Shown piece by piece: positions 7,373-16,305 of a DNA stretch of 64,000 bases (position 1 is the stretch's first letter; each line of letters begins with the position of its first letter). Under the pieces are notes generated by a model. It was not told where the DNA came from, did no database searches, and saw only the letters and a list, made by a program, of their open reading frames with translations. This DNA comes from Solobacterium sp. (GTDB lineage: Bacteria > Bacillota_I > Bacilli_A > Erysipelotrichales > Erysipelotrichaceae): the NCBI GenBank assembly GCA_024693325.1, contig JAILLA010000001.1:1-64000 (forward strand), read 5' to 3'. A program made the translations under genes and the position numbers.

Positions 7373-8886
7373 CAGATCTTACCTCCGTGAAGTGATTCAT
7401 ACATATCGTCACGGCATTTCTTGACTCTGAGTGTCAGGTCAACATAGTGGACATGCGGCATCTCGGGACGCAGTTCACTCTCCCAGACACGGTGTTCCAG
7501 CTGATCCTTGATATATGCTTTCTTTGTTTTGATATCCGGAAGCTCGATTGCCAGTTCGCCGCCGATGATATGCGGGACGAGCAGCTTCTCGACACTGACC
7601 GGAACGATCGTACGGAACGGTCTGTAATCATCCGGATTGAGGCTGTATACTTCGACCGGTTTTCCTGCTTCAACGACTTCGTCGTCCATGGAAATGATGT
7701 CGCACTGACCTTTCCCTTCCTCATCAAATACACGCCATGCCATGAGCTTGCCCGGAATGATCGCTTTGGAAGCAGAATCGGAGCACTTCATCTTCGGACT
7801 GTATGTTCCGTCTGCGTTCTTCACTGCGACAAGTTTGTAGACACCGCCGAATACGGGATCCGTTGCAGAAGTGATCAGTTTTTCACCGACACCGTATGAA
7901 TCGAATTTTGCGCCTTCATACAGTTCCATATTGGCCATTTTCTTTTCATCCAGGGAATTGGAAGCCACGAGTTTGACATATGTCTTGCCTGCCGCATCCA
8001 GTGCCTTGCGCAGTCTCTTGTAGCCTCTTGCAAGGTCGCCTGAATCGATCCTGGCGCTCTTGACGCGCTTGTCCGGATCATCCGGATATTTCGCGATCAG
8101 TTCATCATCCAGTCTGATCAGATTCGGAAGACCTGATTCAAGGATGTTGTATGTATCCAGAAGCAGTGAAACGCTGTTCGGATATGTATCCGCATATGCG
8201 CGGAACGCTTCCAGTTCGGTCGGGAAGAATTCGATGAAGGAGTGCGCGATCGTACCGACTGCCTTGACATCCTCTCCGTAACGCATTTCCGCCAGGCAGT
8301 TCGCCGTACCGATACATCCGCCAAGGATCGCCGCATAAGCGCCGTCATTGCCTGCGGAAGCACCCTGTGCGCGTCTGGTACCGAATTCCATGACATTTCT
8401 CGGCTTATGGATATTCAGACCGGAGATCTTGGTCGCCTTGGTAGCGATCAGTGAATGGAAGTTCATCGTCTGCAGCAGGTATGTTTCGATCAGGATCGCA
8501 CCGACCATGTCGCATTCAACACGGACCATCGGTACCTGCGGATAGCATACCGTTCCTTCCTTCAGGGCATAGATATCGCCCTTCCAGCGGTAAGTCCTGA
8601 GATAGTCGCAGAATTCCGGGCTCATTCCCTTTGTACGCAGCCAGATCAGATCCTGTTCATTGAAATGATAGTTCAGCAGGAACTTCACAAGCTTATGCTG
8701 GCCGCAGCTGATCGCGTAGCCCTGATCATCCGGGTTTTCCCTGTAGAACATGTCGAATACCATGACGGTATCCTTGTATCCGTGCAGGAACAGGCAGTTT
8801 GCCATTGTGAATTCATAGAAATCGACGATCATTGCCGGATTGTCATAATCTTCATCCGGAATATAAACTTCAGCATTAATACTCAT
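7372..8886 (-). CDS. pncB: Nicotinate phosphoribosyltransferase
   Basis: The 504-residue protein converts nicotinic acid and PRPP to nicotinate mononucleotide, using the acid released by PncA. The family hallmarks are an N-terminal DFYEFTMANCLF, the conserved EFGTRRAQG segment about residue 168 around the phosphorylated/active-site region, and DSGDLARG near residue 282. Length fits the longer bacterial NAPRTase type. It lies 14 bases downstream of pncA and overlaps nadD by one base, consistent with translational coupling in the NrtR operon. Confidence 0.95.
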   Translation of the reverse strand: MSINAEVYIPDEDYDNPAMIVDFYEFTMANCLFLHGYKDTVMVFDMFYRENPDDQGYAISCGQHKLVKFLLNYHFNEQDLIWLRTKGMSPEFCDYLRTYRWKGDIYALKEGTVCYPQVPMVRVECDMVGAILIETYLLQTMNFHSLIATKATKISGLNIHKPRNVMEFGTRRAQGASAGNDGAYAAILGGCIGTANCLAEMRYGEDVKAVGTIAHSFIEFFPTELEAFRAYADTYPNSVSLLLDTYNILESGLPNLIRLDDELIAKYPDDPDKRVKSARIDSGDLARGYKRLRKALDAAGKTYVKLVASNSLDEKKMANMELYEGAKFDSYGVGEKLITSATDPVFGGVYKLVAVKNADGTYSPKMKCSDSASKAIIPGKLMAWRVFDEEGKGQCDIISMDDEVVEAGKPVEVYSLNPDDYRPFRTIVPVSVEKLLVPHIIGGELAIELPDIKTKKAYIKDQLEHRVWESELRPEMPHVHYVDLTLRVKKCRDDMYESLHGGKI

Positions 8887-8900
8887 AATCTCCCCCTAAT

Positions 8901-9419
8901 TTAAAGTATTTCGATCTGGCAGGACTTCATGACTGCCAGTGCATGATCATGGTTCTCAGGTGTTGTACCCGCACAGGCCGCGGCCACGACACGGATCGGT
9001 GTTTCATGAAGACCGGCCCTTACCAGCATTGCGTTGGATACTACACAGATATCCGTGCACAGGCCGATCAGTGTAATGGATTCAGGCTGTTCTTTCATCA
9101 GCATATCCAGCAGTTCCACACTGCCGAATGTCGGCTTTTCAATACGCAGGCCATTGCGTTCTGTGACTGCCTGTTCAATGTGCTCTTCGAGCAGCCATCC
9201 TTCCGTTCCTTTCACACAGTGAACGACCGGCAGGTGCTTTCCTTCGAAAGTATTCAGATAGTCTTCAGTATGTGTGTCAAACGTTGCGATGACCGTGTCG
9301 TAATAAGGATCCTCGATCTCTTTTACGGCAGCGGGAATGATCTCAACAGCCTCCTTTGTACCAAGTGCCATGGAAACAAAATCATTCTGCAGATCAACTG
9401 CGATCAGTACATGTTTCAT
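8901..9419 (-). CDS. pncA: Nicotinamidase
   Basis: Isochorismatase-fold amidase of 172 residues, releasing nicotinate and ammonia from nicotinamide. The catalytic triad is visible as Asp9 (VDLQNDF), Lys95 (IEKPTFGS) and Cys125 (CTDICVVSN). A metal-binding Asp/His pair is plausible at FDTHTEDY. It overlaps the nrtR stop by 4 bases and precedes pncB, so all the deamidating salvage steps sit in one transcript. Confidence 0.92.
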   Translation of the reverse strand: MKHVLIAVDLQNDFVSMALGTKEAVEIIPAAVKEIEDPYYDTVIATFDTHTEDYLNTFEGKHLPVVHCVKGTEGWLLEEHIEQAVTERNGLRIEKPTFGSVELLDMLMKEQPESITLIGLCTDICVVSNAMLVRAGLHETPIRVVAAACAGTTPENHDHALAVMKSCQIEIL

Positions 9420-10270
9420 AAGTTCTCCTCCAGGTAACGAAACATCGGATTGAATTTGTAAAGTGCTGCCTGTTTGCCGGCTGATTTTCTTGTTCTGCCG
9501 GTATTTACCAGCATGCGTTTGATATCCCTGCGGAAATTGCCGGTATCGGTCTTATGGCCGACGACAGCTTCATACGCATCCTGGATCTGACGCAGCGTCA
9601 TCTCTTCCGGCAGCAGATTGAAGAGGATGCCGGTGGATGCTGCACGGTTCCGCAGCAGGTCAACTGCCATATTGATCGCTTTGATGTGATCGGCTGCCAG
9701 TGCTTCACTGCTTTCCTCAAGCAGTCTGGATGTCGTTTTGACATAATTCCTGCTAGCCTTATCAGTGATCTCATACGCGATATGCACATCGTCCTTATCA
9801 AGCGTGAGGACGGATGTCTGATGGCCGTCATCCTGGGAAGTGACTGTACGCTTCACGGTAAACCATCCGGTCTCAGCCGCATCATCCCCTGCTTTGGATT
9901 TTCTGATATTGGATTCATCCGTGAGTGCCAGGTACATGGTCGATATGATCCTTGTCCTGGGATCACGGTCAGCGCTTCCGAATGTGTAAAGCTGGGTGAA
10001 ATAGAACTCTTCGTCGATGGCTGTTTCTTCCTTCAGTTCCCTCAGTACTGCATCGTCCAGGTCTTCATCAAAATCGACAAAACCGCCCGGCAGTGCCCAC
10101 TGGCCGATCCACGGATGATTGCCTCTGCGGATCAGAAGCAGTTTCAGCTGTCCTTCCGATACAGTCATCAGTACCATATCCACCGTATTCGAAGGATGCC
10201 TGAATACAGAATCGTCGTACTGCTCAAGAAACTCTTTCTCTGTCAGTCCCTGCGCATTTACTTTCTCCAT
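9416..10270 (-). CDS. nrtR: NrtR-type Nudix transcriptional regulator of NAD biosynthesis
   Basis: The protein has a Nudix domain (about residues 30-150) fused to a C-terminal winged helix (about 190-284), the architecture of NrtR, an ADP-ribose-sensing repressor of NAD genes. The Nudix box at about 63-85 (GGFVDFDEDLDDAVLREL, then KEETAI) keeps the catalytic Glu residues, with Ala instead of the last Gly. The start is set at 10270: AGGAGG lies 4 bases upstream, and the frame before it runs into the operator. It is the first gene of the NAD operon and is expected to repress its own promoter through the palindrome at 10280-10302. Confidence 0.9.
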   Translation of the reverse strand: MEKVNAQGLTEKEFLEQYDDSVFRHPSNTVDMVLMTVSEGQLKLLLIRRGNHPWIGQWALPGGFVDFDEDLDDAVLRELKEETAIDEEFYFTQLYTFGSADRDPRTRIISTMYLALTDESNIRKSKAGDDAAETGWFTVKRTVTSQDDGHQTSVLTLDKDDVHIAYEITDKASRNYVKTTSRLLEESSEALAADHIKAINMAVDLLRNRAASTGILFNLLPEEMTLRQIQDAYEAVVGHKTDTGNFRRDIKRMLVNTGRTRKSAGKQAALYKFNPMFRYLEENL

Positions 10271-10279
10271 GCCGCCTCC

Positions 10280-10302
10280 TATATAGTCAATTTGACTATA
10301 TA
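10280..10302. promoter_or_regulatory. NrtR operator, perfect 23-base palindrome
   Basis: Arms TATATAGTCAA and TTGACTATATA are perfect 11-base inverted repeats around one central base. The site overlaps the -10 box and ends 9 bases from the nrtR ATG, as expected for an autoregulated repressor. Assignment to NrtR follows from position and from the known use of such palindromes by NrtR. Confidence 0.85.
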
Positions 10303-10327
10303 ATACCACTGATACCGTTCTTGTCAA
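10300..10327 (-). promoter_or_regulatory. Promoter of the NAD salvage operon
   Basis: A perfect TTGACA (10322-10327) and TATTAT (10300-10305) are 16 bases apart on the minus strand. The -10 box overlaps the palindromic operator. Confidence 0.75.
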
Positions 10328-10336
10328 TCTCCAGGC

Positions 10337-10362
10337 AAAAGAAAAGCATCCGCCGGGATGCC
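10337..10362 (-). terminator. Terminator of the 10363-10851 gene
   Basis: Minus-strand hairpin GGCATCC-GGCG-GGATGCT followed by TTTCTTTT. It begins right at the stop codon of the gene and separates it from the nrtR promoter. Confidence 0.75.
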
Positions 10363-10851
10363 TTACTTCTTCACCTTCATACGTGTGTATTTTTTGCCGA
10401 TCCGTTTTTTCAGGAGCGCTTTGACAGCCTCCTCATCCTTCAGATCGAAGTTGATGTTGATATTGTAATTGCCGTTTTTGGATCCATCATTGACTGTGAA
10501 AACGGCGAAGAAGCTCTTCTTCTCCTGCTGGAAATCATAAGCCCTGACTGTTCCGTAAGGATAGAAGCTTCCGTTGACGCAGACACCATTATCACCGATC
10601 CCGTCACGGCACAGCAGATAGCTGACTACGCACAGCAGCATACTCACGATCCTGATGAATTCGATCGGTCCGGTATATACAAGAAGCGTAGCAGCACCGA
10701 GTATGGCTGCGGCTACGAAAAGGATCCTTGTACCAGACCACAGTTTGTCATAGATCGTGATCTTTCCCTTTGTACGGAAATAACCGATCCCCTGCCATAT
10801 TGCCAGTCCCGTGAACAGGACGATCAGGATATAATTCGACATCTGATTCAT
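10363..10851 (-). CDS. Small membrane protein, DUF5673-like
   Basis: The 162-residue protein has an N-terminal membrane helix (about 4-20) and another hydrophobic region of one or two helices near 43-85, followed by a soluble C-terminal domain ending in many Lys/Arg. The segment GVCVNGSFYPYGTVRAYDF followed by a beta-rich stretch resembles the pattern of DUF5673 membrane proteins; this is recognition by eye only. The function is unknown. The ATG at 10851 is chosen because GGAGGGG precedes it, rather than an upstream TTG. An extended -10 (TGATATAAT, 10873-10881) lies just upstream. It is monocistronic. Confidence 0.7.
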   Translation of the reverse strand: MNQMSNYILIVLFTGLAIWQGIGYFRTKGKITIYDKLWSGTRILFVAAAILGAATLLVYTGPIEFIRIVSMLLCVVSYLLCRDGIGDNGVCVNGSFYPYGTVRAYDFQQEKKSFFAVFTVNDGSKNGNYNININFDLKDEEAVKALLKKRIGKKYTRMKVKK

Positions 10852-10957
10852 AAACCCCTCCAAACAGCGTTAATTATATCATGTCAAAGCATAGGATTCA
10901 TTATTTCTGTATGTGTTGTTTCGTGTTAGTATTATTGAAAAGGACGGGCATAATTCC

Positions 10958-11857
10958 ATGTTTACACAATACTTATATGACGGGTCAAAAATACTTGATC
11001 TGAGCAAGGTTTCCACAGACGAGACCTCTTTATGCAGGAACAAGCAGGACGCCAAGGAAAAAATGAAAGCCAACATCGAACAGATCGATGAACTCCAACA
11101 GAAACTGTATGCCGATAAACGTGAAGGCGTGATCTTCCTGTTCCAGGCAATGGACGCTGCCGGCAAAGACGGTACGATCCAGGCTGTGCTGCAGTGTCTT
11201 TCACCGCACGGAGTCCATGAAGCAGCCTTCAAATCCCCCAGTTCAACGGAACTGGCACACGATTATCTCTGGCGTATCGAACAGCAGGTCCCGGCCAAGG
11301 GAGAGATTGCCATCTTCAACCGTTCCCATTATGAAGAAGTACTGATCTGGAGAGTCAAGAAACTCTGGCAGTCACAGGCCAATGCAAGAAGGATCACCGA
11401 CTTTGAACGGGCGCTCGAATACCGTTATGAAGACATCGCCAATTTTGAAACATATCTTTTCCATAATAATGTACGTACAGTCAAAATATTCCTCAATGTT
11501 TCAAAAGACGAGCAGGCAAGGCGTTTCCTGAGCAGGATCGAAGAACCTGAAAAGAACTGGAAGTTCTCCGGCGGAGACTATGAGGAGCGTGTATACTGGG
11601 ATGAATATATGCGTGCGTTTGAGGATGCGATCAACAGTACGGCCACAAAGGTCTGTCCATGGTATGTCGTACCGGCTGACCACAAATGGTATATGCGCTA
11701 TGTCGTCAGTGAGATCATTCTCGCCACGCTCCAGGATATGGACCCGCGCTATCCGGAAGTTACCCAGGAACGTCTCGCAACGTTCTCAACATACAAGGCA
11801 GCTCTGCTCAAGGACCTGGGGATCACGGATTATTCCCCGAAGAAAAAAAAGAAGTAA
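10958..11857 (+). CDS. ppk2: Polyphosphate kinase 2 family protein
   Basis: The product of 299 residues is a PPK2-family phosphotransferase, which uses polyphosphate to phosphorylate nucleotides (AMP or ADP to ADP or ATP) or the reverse. The Walker A-like loop AMDAAGKDGT is at about residues 64-73 and the Walker B/lid region FNRSHYEEV is near 125. The single-domain length fits class I or III enzymes. An upstream GTG at 10913 in the same frame is possible, but it has no better ribosome binding site; ATG at 10958 begins at a natural protein start. It is a single-gene unit with a terminator, and ppk1 is on the opposite strand 1.3 kb away. Confidence 0.88.
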   Translation: MFTQYLYDGSKILDLSKVSTDETSLCRNKQDAKEKMKANIEQIDELQQKLYADKREGVIFLFQAMDAAGKDGTIQAVLQCLSPHGVHEAAFKSPSSTELAHDYLWRIEQQVPAKGEIAIFNRSHYEEVLIWRVKKLWQSQANARRITDFERALEYRYEDIANFETYLFHNNVRTVKIFLNVSKDEQARRFLSRIEEPEKNWKFSGGDYEERVYWDEYMRAFEDAINSTATKVCPWYVVPADHKWYMRYVVSEIILATLQDMDPRYPEVTQERLATFSTYKAALLKDLGITDYSPKKKKK

Positions 11858-11902
11858 ACAGCACAAAACCACTCAGATAATCATTAAATACCAATAAATG
11901 AA

Positions 11903-11929
11903 GAGGCCTGCAAAAAAAGCAGACCTTTT
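11903..11929 (+). terminator. Terminator of ppk2
   Basis: AGGCCTGC-AAAAAAA-GCAGACCT hairpin with one mismatch, followed by TTTT, about 45 bases past the stop. Confidence 0.6.
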
Positions 11930-11984
11930 GATTTGAAACAGAATCGTCACGGAAAAGCAGATGAATGTCTTCTGTCTGCAGCAA

Positions 11985-12788
11985 TCATTTTCCCAGCCAG
12001 TACAGGATCGCCTTTACCGTTTCTTCCTGCTGTTCTTCAGCCGGAATCAGCGCTTTCCCGTCGCCCTTCTGTTCCCCGTAATTACCGAACTGTGCATGAT
12101 TTCCGCCCTGAATCACCTTTTCCTGCGCTCCGGGCGGAACATACTTCCTGCTGTTTTCATACGCCTGCATGTTCAGGACACCGTCCTGATCCCCGTATAC
12201 AGACAGCACCCTGACCGCATCATCTGTATCTGACGCCGGATATGATGCCAGGTACACAATACCGCTGATCTCTTCCGCATGCTTTGCGGCATATGCGGCG
12301 GCAGCCACCCCGCCCATGGAGTGGCCGGCAAGATACCAGCTGTCGTAATCAAAGTTCCCAATCAGCGTTTCCGCCTCATTGATTCCGAGAAACGCGATCT
12401 GAAAAGGCATCCTGACCAGGAACACATCCTCCCCGGCTTCCGCCAGGGAATAAAGCAGCGGAGCGTATGCTTCAGCTTCAACCTTGGCACCCGGATAAAA
12501 GATCAAGGCAGAATCACTGCCCGGGCCGTCAAACAGATATCCGTTTGCCGTCCTGTTTATGATCACACTGCCGCTGCTTTCAAGATATCGCAGTGCTTTA
12601 TCTTCCGCATGATAAACGTCTTTCAGCCATACAAAGCCTTCGCAAAGAAGAAAAAGTATGGCAGCACAGGCAGCAGAAAAGAATCGCCAAAACCGGGAAG
12701 TCTGTTTCCTCCGGAATACCTGTCTCATCAGGAAACAGACAGCCAGAAAGAACAGCAGGACACATATCATGTATAACTTATATTTCAT
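11985..12788 (-). CDS. Membrane-anchored alpha/beta hydrolase
   Basis: The 267-residue protein begins with two hydrophobic segments (about 4-20 and 36-55) that should anchor it or export its body across the membrane. The catalytic domain carries the nucleophile elbow GHSMGG (Ser157), an acid at GDQDG (about 214) and His in GGNHAQF (about 236), a complete triad. It resembles small cell-surface or membrane esterases/lipases with broad substrate range; the actual substrate is unknown. It stands alone, convergent with ppk2. Confidence 0.8.
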   Translation of the reverse strand: MKYKLYMICVLLFFLAVCFLMRQVFRRKQTSRFWRFFSAACAAILFLLCEGFVWLKDVYHAEDKALRYLESSGSVIINRTANGYLFDGPGSDSALIFYPGAKVEAEAYAPLLYSLAEAGEDVFLVRMPFQIAFLGINEAETLIGNFDYDSWYLAGHSMGGVAAAAYAAKHAEEISGIVYLASYPASDTDDAVRVLSVYGDQDGVLNMQAYENSRKYVPPGAQEKVIQGGNHAQFGNYGEQKGDGKALIPAEEQQEETVKAILYWLGK

Positions 12789-13002
12789 CTTTCCTATCTT
12801 ACCAAAAACAGAACGCCTTCTGATCTCCTGTTATGTATTATCAGAGTATTTTATACCTTCGGTAAGAATACTCCGGCAATGTACCGGTCACATTCTGATC
12901 TGAACAGGAGTTCAGGGTAATGTCAAAGAAAGTATACTTCACTGTCGCATAACTGTGCTGAGCAGCTGATTATTGATCTGTACTATCCCCTGCAGGAAAC
13001 AG

Positions 13003-13050
13003 AAAAAAAAAGTGAGGGATCCGCCCTTCTCCGGAACATGATCCTCTCAC
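13003..13050 (-). terminator. Terminator downstream of ppk1
   Basis: On the minus strand a long hairpin (GTGAGAGGATC..GGATCCCTCAC, one bulge) is followed by nine T residues. It lies 60 bases past the ppk1 stop. A second, smaller GC-rich hairpin is present at about 13080-13102 in the same intergenic space. I see no gene in the rest of 12789-13109. Confidence 0.75.
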
Positions 13051-13109
13051 ACATATTTCTTTGAATTGATCTTCAATCCCGGCCTTTGTTCATTGCCGGC
13101 TTTTCTTTT

Positions 13110-15236
13110 TCATTTGTTTTTCTTCTGATAGACCGTTCTGAATACGGCAATGGACTGACGTCTCTGAGGAACAGGGATCGTCTGATCCGAGTCCTTTGTA
13201 ATGCGCATCAGTTCATCCTGGCTGCTGATCTTTTCTTCGCCGCTCTTGAACTTTGCGTACTTGCCGTCCGGTTTCATTTTTCTTGCCTTCACATTATCGC
13301 TGAAGCAGATGTCCAGATACTGATGGATCTGAGCTCTGCACTGCGGGCTCAGGATCGGTACTGCGATCTCTACACGGCGGTCGGTATTCCTGGTCATGAA
13401 GTCGGCGGAAGAGATAAACATCTTCTCGTCTTTTCCTTCCCCGAAGATATAGATTCTCGAATGTTCCAGGTACCTTCCAACGATCGAACGGATATGGATC
13501 GTCTCCGTTCTGCCCTTCACCTCCGGAAGGATACAGGAGATGCCCCTGACGATCAGATCGATCTGTACACCTGCAGCAGATGCGCTCTGCAGCTCACGGA
13601 TGATCTCTTCGTCCGTGATGGAATTCACTTTCGCAATGATCCTGCCGTCTGCACCTTTTTCCGCTTCTGCCCTGATCATTTCGATCAGCCTGGATTTCAG
13701 GGATACCGGAGCCACCAGCAGATTCCTGTATGAACCGTCCAGCTTGCCGATCATCATATTGCGGAAGAATGCGGCAGCGTCCCTTGCGATACCCGCCCTG
13801 CCTGTCAGATATGCAAGGTCAGTGTACTGTCTGGCGGTGTTTTCATTGAAGTTGCCTGTTGCAATCAGTACGACATGCTCGGGCTTGTTGTTTTTCATGC
13901 GCGTGATCAGGCAGATCTTGGAATGGACTTTGTAATTCGTATAGCCGTACATGACGGTAACGCCCGAATCCTCCAGACGTTCACTGTAGTCGATGTTGTT
14001 CTGCTCATCAAAGCGTGCTTTGAGTTCGATCAGTACATCGACTTCCTTCCCGTTTTCAGCGGCCTGGCAGAGATAGTCCACAAGCCTTGCCTGTCTGGCG
14101 AGACGGTAGATCGTGATCTTGATCGAAGTAACATCCGGATCCTTGGAAGCCTGGCGTACAAGCAGAAGGAACGGATCCATGCTCTCATACGGATATGAAA
14201 GCAGTACGTCCTTCTTTTTGATCTGGTCAAAGAGCGGTTTTTCATAGTCAAACGCCGGGGAGAGCTTCGGTTCATATTTCTCATATGACAATGCCTGCGC
14301 ATCTTCCGCCTTCAGCATCGATCCAAGTGAGAACACATATTTCATATCCAGTGACTGATGGAATTCAAACAGACAGGAAGATTCCGCCTTCAGATGCTCC
14401 ATCAGATACTTTTTCAGCTGGGAGCTGGGCTTCCGGGAAAGATCCAGTCTGACGATACGCATCCTTCTGCGCTGCTTCAGCACTTTCTCCATCTTTTCAC
14501 GGTAATCTTCAATATCCTCGAACATTTCATCTTCCGGATCAACGTCAGCGCTTCTCAGAATACGGAATTTCAATGTTTCCAGCACCGTAGAGCCTTTGAT
14601 CAAAGAGCCGAGTTCCGAATGGATCAGATCTTCCATCAGCACATATCGGTACGCCCCTTCTCCAGGGATCAGGACTGCCTTCGGGAGTACTTCCGGTACT
14701 GCCGCAAACGCAAAGGAATCACGGTTCTTGTACCGCAGGATACCTGCACAGTAGATCACACCTGACTGGATCCTCGGCAGCGGATGTACTGTATCCACGA
14801 CCTGTGCACTGACGACCGGCAGGACCTTATCCTGGAAATATCTTCTCAGGAACTTCTGTTCACTCTTTGAGCAGTCTGCCGGCATGACCTGGAATATATT
14901 TGCCGCATTCAGTTCCGCTTTCAGCTCAGCCATGATCTTTTCGCGTTTGGCGATATCCTTTCTGGCACGTGAATAGATCGCATCCAGCTGCTGCTTGACA
15001 CTCATACCCGACAGTTTATCGATCCCGTCCGGTTCAGCACGCTTCATCTCATACAGACTGCCGACACGCACGGTAAAAAATTCATCCAGGTTGGATGCGT
15101 GGATCGCCGCAAATTTCAGACGTTCCAGCAGCGGAACATCCTTATCCTTTGCCTCATCAAGTACGCGGTTGTTAAACCGCATCCAAGATAATTCGCGGTT
15201 CTGTGTGTAGCCTTCTGTGTAAATGCTCTTTGCCAT
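13110..15236 (-). CDS. ppk1: Polyphosphate kinase 1
   Basis: The 708-residue enzyme polymerises the gamma phosphate of ATP into polyphosphate at the inner membrane. The N-terminal domain opens with NRELSWMRFNNRVLDEA, a family signature. The autophosphorylated histidine is His438 (YKVHSK) and a second conserved His is His591 (EHSRIY), matching the two phospholipase-D-like half-sites. Full family length. It lies 10 bases downstream of the diacylglycerol kinase gene, so the two are cotranscribed. With ppk2 nearby the cell can both make and use polyphosphate. Confidence 0.95.
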   Translation of the reverse strand: MAKSIYTEGYTQNRELSWMRFNNRVLDEAKDKDVPLLERLKFAAIHASNLDEFFTVRVGSLYEMKRAEPDGIDKLSGMSVKQQLDAIYSRARKDIAKREKIMAELKAELNAANIFQVMPADCSKSEQKFLRRYFQDKVLPVVSAQVVDTVHPLPRIQSGVIYCAGILRYKNRDSFAFAAVPEVLPKAVLIPGEGAYRYVLMEDLIHSELGSLIKGSTVLETLKFRILRSADVDPEDEMFEDIEDYREKMEKVLKQRRRMRIVRLDLSRKPSSQLKKYLMEHLKAESSCLFEFHQSLDMKYVFSLGSMLKAEDAQALSYEKYEPKLSPAFDYEKPLFDQIKKKDVLLSYPYESMDPFLLLVRQASKDPDVTSIKITIYRLARQARLVDYLCQAAENGKEVDVLIELKARFDEQNNIDYSERLEDSGVTVMYGYTNYKVHSKICLITRMKNNKPEHVVLIATGNFNENTARQYTDLAYLTGRAGIARDAAAFFRNMMIGKLDGSYRNLLVAPVSLKSRLIEMIRAEAEKGADGRIIAKVNSITDEEIIRELQSASAAGVQIDLIVRGISCILPEVKGRTETIHIRSIVGRYLEHSRIYIFGEGKDEKMFISSADFMTRNTDRRVEIAVPILSPQCRAQIHQYLDICFSDNVKARKMKPDGKYAKFKSGEEKISSQDELMRITKDSDQTIPVPQRRQSIAVFRTVYQKKNK

Positions 15237-15246
15237 ATATGATCTC

Positions 15247-16212
15247 CTACATCAGCAGTTTCAGCTGATTCCTGAGTATACGCATTGAAATGTGACTGCT
15301 CCGGCATGCCACTTCCCCGTCCGTATGTACCCAAAGCGGTTCTTCGGTTTTAATATCCAGTGTTTCCGACGCATATTCCGTGACCCCGCGGAACTTCAGG
15401 TGATTTCCGTTGTAGGCGTACGGAAAGATCCGGAAGAAATCGATTTTCCGCATATCATCGGCTGTACACATCGTGAGTTTTCCGTCACCGTCATCCGCAG
15501 ACGGACAAAAGCGGAATCCTCCCCCTTCATACGGTTCATTCATTCCTACCGTAAACAAACACTTCCGGTAAGAAGTCCTGCCGTCTGCTGTGGTCACTTC
15601 AAACGGTATCATCTTTTCCGTCATGATCACCTTGGCGGCAGTTGCAACATAGACCAGTTTGCCAAGATGTACCTTGTTCAGGATCTCCTTGAATTTTGAT
15701 ACAAGGACCTGCTGGCAGATATGCGCGTCAAAACCGATGCCGCATCCGGACATAAACCTCCTGACAACAGTTCTGCCCGGTACAAATGCCTTCGGGCTGC
15801 CTTTGATGATATCGAATGTATTATGATACGTCGTTTCCCCGACATCGACTGTTCTCTTTACTTCACCTTTTATGATCGTCCGCAGTATTTCATCTCTGTC
15901 TTTCGGAAGTCCAAGGCTGAGAGCCAGATCATTACCCGAGCCTGCGGGAACATATCCAAGACGGACACGTGAAAGATCAGTGATCCCGTTGACCGCCTCA
16001 TTCATCGTCCCGTCACCGCCAACGATGATCAGATCGATGTCTTCTGATGCATGCGCGGTCAGATCACGGCAGATATCTTCAATACCAAAAACAGGTGTTG
16101 AATAATGCACTTTATATGATACATGCTCATTGCGCAGGATCTCTTCAAGCTTTTTCCATTGCTTACCTGTTTTGCCGGAAGCTCCTGCAGGATTCACAAC
16201 TACGTGAAACAT
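15247..16212 (-). CDS. dagK: Diacylglycerol/lipid kinase (DagK/YegS family)
   Basis: This 321-residue protein belongs to the soluble lipid kinases that phosphorylate diacylglycerol to phosphatidic acid and so recycle lipid from lipoteichoic acid synthesis. The nucleotide-binding GGDGTMNE motif is at about residues 65-72, followed by the conserved PAGSGNDLA loop near 90-98, both complete. The C-terminal half is the beta-sandwich with G(I/C)GFDAHI. It is first in an operon with ppk1. Its upstream region has TATAAT but no clear -35 box. Confidence 0.85.
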   Translation of the reverse strand: MFHVVVNPAGASGKTGKQWKKLEEILRNEHVSYKVHYSTPVFGIEDICRDLTAHASEDIDLIIVGGDGTMNEAVNGITDLSRVRLGYVPAGSGNDLALSLGLPKDRDEILRTIIKGEVKRTVDVGETTYHNTFDIIKGSPKAFVPGRTVVRRFMSGCGIGFDAHICQQVLVSKFKEILNKVHLGKLVYVATAAKVIMTEKMIPFEVTTADGRTSYRKCLFTVGMNEPYEGGGFRFCPSADDGDGKLTMCTADDMRKIDFFRIFPYAYNGNHLKFRGVTEYASETLDIKTEEPLWVHTDGEVACRSSHISMRILRNQLKLLM

Positions 16213-16263
16213 CGTTTCCCCCTGTATACACTGTAAATATTATAACCTGTTAATGAGCGGAAT

Positions 16264-16299
16264 ATAAAAAAACTGCAAAGCTTCATTCACTTTGCAGTT
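16264..16299 (-). terminator. Terminator of the heat-shock operon
   Basis: Perfect 10-base stem AACTGCAAAG/CTTTGCAGTT with a 9-base loop and a following T run, right after the clpB stop. Confidence 0.9.
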
Positions 16300-16305
16300 C
16301 GTGGT

